From assembly GCF_949987535.1 (NCBI RefSeq), contig NC_080072.1:55558356-55622355 (forward strand): a stretch of 64,000 bases of DNA, written 5' to 3'. Numbering within the stretch: position 1 is the first letter of the stretch; every line of letters begins with the position of its first letter. Positions 58,736-64,000 of the stretch are shown piece after piece. The DNA comes from Balaenoptera acutorostrata. Its lineage: Eukaryota > Chordata > Mammalia > Artiodactyla > Balaenopteridae. The notes beneath the pieces were generated by a model. That model was given only the letters and a program-made list of their open reading frames with translations, made no database searches and had not been told where the DNA came from. Position numbers and translations under genes: made by a program.

Positions 58736-61689
58736 ATGGTGATAGGAACATACATATAGATAATTACCTTAAATGTAAATGGATTAAATGCTCCCACCAA
58801 AAGACATACACTGGCTAAATGGATACAAAAACAAGACCCATATACATGCTGTCTACAAGAGACCCACTTCAGACCTAGGACACATACAGACTGAAAGTGA
58901 GGGGATGGAAAAAGATATTCCATGCAAATGGAAATCAAAAGAAAGCTGGAGTGGCAATTCTCATATCAGACAAAATAAACTTTAAAAGAAAGACTATTAC
59001 AAGAGACAAAGAAGGACACTACATAATGATCAAGGGATCAATCCAAGAAGAAGATATAACAAGTGTAAATATTTATGGACCCAGCATAGGAGCACCTCAG
59101 TACATAAGGAAAATGCTAACAGCCATAAAAGGGGAAATCGACAGTAACACAATCATAGTAGGGGACTTTAACACTCTACTTTCACCAATGGACAGATCAT
59201 ACAAAATGAAAATAAATAAGGAAACACAAGCTTTAAATGACACATTAAACAAGATGGACTTAATTGATATTTATAGGACATTCCATCCAAAACAACAGAA
59301 TACACTTTCTTCTCAAGTGCTCATGGAACATTCTCCAGGATAGATCACATCTTGGGTCACAAATCAAGCCTTGGTAAATTTAAGAAAATTGTAATCATAT
59401 CAAGTATCTTTTCCAACCACAATGCTATGAGACTAGATATCAATTACAGGAAAAAATCTGTATAAAATACAAACACATGGAGGCTAAACAATACACTACT
59501 AAATAACTAAGAGATCACTGAAGAAATCAAAGAGGAAATCAAAAATACCTAGAAACAAATGACAATGAAAACACGATGACCCAAAACCTATGGGATGCAG
59601 CAAAAGCAGTTCTAAGAGGGAACTTTATAGCAATAAAATGCTACCTCAAGAAACAAGAAACATCTCAAATAAACAACCTAACCTTACACCTAAAGTAATT
59701 AAAGAAGAACAAATAAACCCCAAAGTTAGCAGAAGGAAAGAAATCATAAAGATCAGATCAGAAATAAATGACATAGAAACAAAGAAAACAATAGCAAAGA
59801 TCAATAAAACTAAAAGCTGGTTCTTTGAGAAGACAAACAAAATTGACAAACCATTAGCCAGACTCATCAAGAAAAAAAGGGAGAAGACTCAAATCAACAG
59901 AATTAGAAATGAAAAAGGAGAAGTAACAACTGACACTGCAGAAATACAAAGGATCATGAGAGATTACTACAAGCAACTCTATGCCAATAAAATGGACAAC
60001 CTGGAAGAAATGGACAAATTCTTAGAAAAGCACAACCTTCTGAGACTGAACCAGGAAGAAATAGGAAATATAAACAGACCAATCACAAGCACTGAAATTG
60101 AGACTGTGATTAAAAATCTTCCAACAAACAAAAGCCTAGGACCAGATGGCTTCACAGGCGAATTCTATCAAACATTTAGAGAAGAGCTAACAGCTATCCT
60201 TCTCAAACTCTTCCAAAATATAACAGAGGGAGGAACACTCCCAAACTCATTCTACGAGGCCACCATCACCCTGATACCAAAACCAGACAAAGATGTCACA
60301 AAGAAAGAAAACTACAGGCCAGTATCACTGATGAACATAGATGCAAAAATCCTCATCAAAATACTAGCAAACACAATCCAACAGCACATTAAAAGGGATC
60401 ATACACCATAATCAAGTGGGGTTTATCCCAGGAATGCAAGGATTCTTCAGTATATGCAAATCAATCAATGTGATACACCATATTAACAAATTGAAGGATA
60501 AAAACCATATGATAATGTCAATAGATGCAGAAAAAGCTTTCAACAAAATTCAATACCCATTTATGATAAAAACTCTCCAGAAAGTAGGCATAGAGGGAAC
60601 TTACCTCAACATAATAAAGGCCATGTATGACAAGCCCACAGCCAACATCGTTCTCAATGGTGAAAAACTGAAACCATTTCCTCTAAGATCAGGAACAAGA
60701 CAAGGTTGTCCACTCTCACCACTATTATTCAACATAGTCTTGGAAGTTTTAGCCACAGCAATCAGAGAAGAAAAAGAAATAAAAGGAATCCAAATCGGAA
60801 AAGAAGAAATAAAGCTGTCACTGTTTGCAGATGACATGATAGTATACATAGAGAACCCTAAAGATGCTACCAGAAAACTACTAGAGCTAATCAATGAATC
60901 TGGTAAAGTAGCAGGATACAAAATTAATGCACAGAAATCTCTTGCATTCCTATACACTAATGATGAAAAATCTGATAGAGAAATTAAGGAAACACTCCCA
61001 TTTACCACTGCAACAAAAAGAATAAAATACCTAGGAATAAACCTACTTAAGGAGACAAAAGACCTGTATGCAGGAAACTATAAGACACTGATGAAAGAAA
61101 TTAAAGATGATACAAACAGATGGAGAGATATCCCATGTTCTTGGATTGGAAGAATCAACATTTTGAAAATGACTATACAACCCAAAACAATGTACAGATT
61201 CAGTGCAATCCCTATCAAACTACCAATGGCATTTTTCACAGAATTAGAACAAAAAATTTCACAATTTTTATTGAAACACAGAAGACCCCGAATAGCCAAA
61301 ACAATCTTGAGAAAGAAAAACAGAGCTGGAGGAATCAGGCTCCTGGACTTCATACTATACTTCAAAGCTACAGTAATCAAGACAGTATGGTACTGGTACA
61401 AAAACAGAAATATAGGTCAATGGAACAAGATAGAAAGCTCAGAGATATACCCACGCACATATGGTCACCTTATCTTTGATAAAGGAGGCAAGAATATACA
61501 ATGGAGAAAAGACAGCCTCTTCAATAAGTGGTGCTGGGAAGACTGGACAACTACATGTAAAAGAATGAAATTAGAACACTCCCTAACACCATACACAAAA
61601 ATAAACTCAAAATGGATTAAAGACCTAAATGTAAGGCCAGACACTATAAAACTCTTAGAGGAAAACATAGGCAGAATGCTCTATGACAG
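58736..61689 (+). pseudogene. L1 copy H ORF2, broken and 3'-deleted
   Basis: The start 'MVIGTYI' is stopped by TAG at codon 8 (58757-58759). Frameshifts occur near 59290 and 59700, and a break at about 60400 splits the RT. The longest open part (60416-61732, 438 codons, its last residues beyond the L1 junction) contains '[20 protein letters not shown]', '[17 protein letters not shown]', and the RT catalytic FADD at 60834-60845. The cysteine-rich end is absent because the element stops at about 61689. Endonuclease ('GWKKIFHANGNQKKAGVAIL', about 58903) is also out of frame with the rest. It cannot make functional ORF2p. Confidence 0.9.
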
Positions 61690-62379
61690 AACCTCACAAC
61701 TTTATGAGCAAAAAAGACAACTTTCAATTTGATTTTTTAAAAATGTGTTCCAAAAACAAATTTAAGTGACACACATTACGGCACATAAAATAGAATGGTG
61801 ACATAAAATAGACGCAGGGGAGGACCAAAAACGATATACTGAAGGTGAAGAGAAGGCGCAGGGAATGAGGCTGATCCACAAAAATGCATTCCAGAAAGTC
61901 CGACTCACTGGCTAAAGGTGCCCAGAAATTTGGCTGTAAGGTGTCTCGAAGCCATCGGAAAGAGGAAGGAGTGATCAGCTCCTGGATCCACCTCAGCCAT
62001 TAATTAAGAAAACAAAAAGACTGCCCCTAAAAAGCAACTCTACTTTTCTAGCACGAAAACCATTCTCTGTGCTTTAAAAGGTCCTCTGGCACCCCAAAAC
62101 TTAACTCCAAACCTTTCCCAACTTCAGACCAAGGACGAAATGGCCAACAAGTCCCCCTCTGCAAGTGCTGGCTGGGTTCGTGCAGCCCAGAGGGCTGAGA
62201 AACAGAAGCCTATTAAAAATGTCATTCCAATTATTTCCCATCCCTCTAAGGCTGTTTATAGGAACCATTATTGAGTTTAATAGCATTTTAAATGCCAGGC
62301 TCAGTGGGTGAAAGGTTAAAAGTGAAAACATGCTAATACACTAATGCAAAGAAGACCACTAAATTATGTAGGAGGGACC

Positions 62380-62423
<44 letters not shown>

Positions 62424-62599
62424 GTTTCATTGAACTTTTAACTCAAACAGGGCATCAAGCACAAAGGCAGTGACATTGAGTGTGCTTGTGTAGCCATTAC
62501 AAAACTAAAACCGTTTCACATGCTGTGTTCTATTAGGGGCACATGAATCTGAGCTCCCAGTTGCAACTAGACCAAGGATGTCAGTAAACAGCTGCCTCC
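61690..62599. other. Flank after the L1 break, with a (CA)n tract
   Basis: No L1 sequence after 61690. A (CA)n microsatellite of about 20 units lies at 62379-62420. The rest has no recognised element. Confidence 0.5.
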
Positions 62600-62895
62600 A
62601 GCAAAGTATCGTGGACTTGGACTCCAGTCCCACTTCTGCCGGGGGCGGGGATGGGGTGGGGGGAGCTGTGTGACCTCAGGCAAGGCACCGCACCTCTCTG
62701 GGCCCCAGCCTTTCTCATCCATGAACAGCAACAACGATAACGATGGTAAATGTTATCGAGGGCTTACTCAGTGCCAGGCATTGTTCTAAGTGCTTTATAG
62801 AAATTATTTCATGCAATTTTCACAATGACCCTATGAGGCAGACACTCATAATAGTCCCATTTTACAGATAAGCATAGAAAGAATCAGGCCAGCTG
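62600..62895 (+). repeat. Two MIR copies in series
   Basis: 62615-62725 has 'gactccagtcccacttctgc', then 'ctgtgtgacctcaggcaagg', interrupted by a G-rich run at 62640-62662. 62745-62890 has 'agtgccaggcattgttctaa', 'ctatgaggcagacactcata' and 'ttttacagataagcatagaa'. Confidence 0.8.
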
Positions 62896-63676
62896 AGGTG
62901 GTCAGAATGGATGTCCTCAAAGGTCCTCACTACCTTCAGCTCCAAAAGACTATCATTCCTGGTTCCGCTTACTGTCAACGCCAAAAACACAGCCTTATGC
63001 TGACAGCTTGCTAAGAGGTCTTCCCACATGTTTAAAATATATTACTGTTTCTGCATCTTGTGAAGACAAGGTCCAGGTGTCATCTGTATTCAATAGCGAG
63101 AAAACAAGGCCTCTCGAGTTAACCTGACAGCCTCAGACTCTGGGCCCACCTGGGCTTCCCAATGTCCCGATCTGCTCTCTTTCACTGCAAGCCAATATCT
63201 GAGCACCAAAGATAAGAGAGAAGAGATGTGATGAAGGCAGTCTCATGGCTTTCCTTGTAGGCGGTATTTGACCTTTGGTTTGGTTTATTGTTTATTTCTT
63301 GGCCACATTCACGTCCTGGTCCTTGGAAGGGGCTGCGTTGGAAGACTAGCCACCAAGGATAGGAGAGGGGAGGAGGCCCCGTGTTCACAGGCAGCCCTGC
63401 TCCAAACCACTCTGCCCCATGAACACCGCTTCTCCCACCTCGGGGCTGAAACACAGATTCCACGTGGGTGACATGTAACCCCCATGACTGACAGCAGGGA
63501 TGCTCATGCCTTCCTCCTCAGGAGCACAGGTAGAGCCAAATGACCTGTCCCCATCTCCCAGCCCAGCCTGCTCTCAGGAAGCCAAGCGATCTCCACTCAG
63601 AATTTCCCAAAATCGATTTTGCATCTTTCTGCCGAGGTGGTGAATAGAGAAATTTCAGTCAGACAGGAAAACACTT
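62896..63676. other. Non-coding, no identified element
   Basis: Nothing nameable apart from ordinary mixed-composition DNA. Overlapping open frames at 63182-63471 on both strands are not supported. Confidence 0.4.
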
Positions 63677-63980
63677 AAAAGTCACACCCAGGGCTTCCCT
63701 GGTGGCGCAGTGGTTGAGAATCTGCCTGCCAATGCAGGGGGCACGGGTTCGAGCCCTGGTCTGGGAAGATCCCACATGCCTCGGAGCAACTAGGCCCGTG
63801 AGCCACAATTACTGAGCCTGCGCGTCTGGAGCCTGTGCTCCACAGCAAGAGCGGCCCGCACACCACGATGAAGAATGGCCCCTGCTTGCCACAACTAGAG
63901 AAAGCCCTCGCACAGAAACGAAGACCCAACACAGCCATAAATAAATAAATAAAAATTAAAAAAAAAAAAAGTCATGCCCA
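63677..63980 (+). mobile_element. CHR-type SINE, short-body form
   Basis: Head 'gggcttccctggtggcgcag', B box 'gggttcgagccc', body 'tgcgcgtctggagcctgtgc', (AAAT)n tail. Target duplication 'aaaagtcacaccca' (63677-63690) and 'aaaagtcatgccca' (63967-63980), two adjacent changes. Confidence 0.94.
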
Positions 63981-64000
63981 ATTGGTGAGGAAGGGTTTTT

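Larger units (their letters stand above)
55579..61689 (+). mobile_element. LINE-1 copy H: full 5' UTR, ORF1, ORF2, no 3' end
   Basis: Starts with the L1 promoter-end phrase 'gagagaccttcaagatggca' directly in copy G, and continues with a GC-rich then T-rich 5' UTR (to 57784), ORF1 (57785-58676) and ORF2 (58736-61689). L1 similarity stops at 'atgctctatgac'. The 3' third of the element equivalent to copy A 7549-8620 is missing, with no A-tail and no target duplication. Copy G does not resume afterwards. All frames are broken. Confidence 0.88.

Noticed and set aside
53547..61790. 'gtgacacattac' near 53547 and 'gtgacacacattac' near 61765 as an L1 target duplication
   Set aside because: Both lie about 80-110 bases away from the L1 edges and differ by two bases; coincidence is likelier.

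Overview
The window is vertebrate, almost certainly mammalian, nuclear DNA. Twelve copies of a tRNA-derived SINE carry the head 'ggcttccctggtggcgcagt', pol III A and B boxes, an (A/T)-rich AATAAA-type tail and target-site duplications. This is the CHR-type SINE of Cetartiodactyla. I saw no BovB or Bov-A elements, so a whale or dolphin is the best guess; the species is inferred, not proven. There are no operons, CRISPR arrays, rRNA genes or true tRNA genes.

Only one gene is supported, on the + strand, by two exons of its 3' end. A 92-nt internal exon lies at 14949-15040. The terminal coding exon (39368-40070) encodes 233 residues with a PPxY motif and three basic-Ser clusters, and it is followed by a long, largely repeat-free 3' UTR. 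The only open frame of the first exon ends in the phase the second one requires, so they can be joined across a 24.3-kb intron. I do not recognise the protein.

Layout: 1-3.5 kb, intron or upstream sequence with L2, MIR and a SINE. 3.5-8.6 kb, a dead 5-kb L1. 9.7-12.6 kb, two L1 3' ends and a HAL1-like relic carrying a Tigger-type MITE. 14.9 kb, internal exon. 15.8 kb, a small retrotransposed mRNA 3' end inside a MIR. 16.6-19.7 kb, an old antisense L1 holding several nested insertions. 19.7-39.3 kb, the large intron with L2, MIR, SINEs and a 2.3-kb repeat-free block. 39.4-42.9 kb, terminal exon and 3' UTR. 43-53 kb, downstream flank with a probable L1-SINE chimera at 44.0-45.1 kb. 53.7-61.7 kb, an L1 invaded by a second L1 with its full 5' UTR; both lack their 3' ends. 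61.7-64 kb, MIRs, a (CA)n tract and a last SINE.

Every L1 reading frame checked in detail is broken, so no active element is visible. The most interesting items are the unidentified gene end, the L1-SINE chimera bounded by one target-site duplication, the retrocopied mRNA tail with a 20-nt duplication, and the double loss of L1 3' ends at 61.69 kb. Repeat family names come from recognising consensus-like sequence by eye, and the limits of old repeats (MIR, L2, old L1) are approximate to tens of bases.
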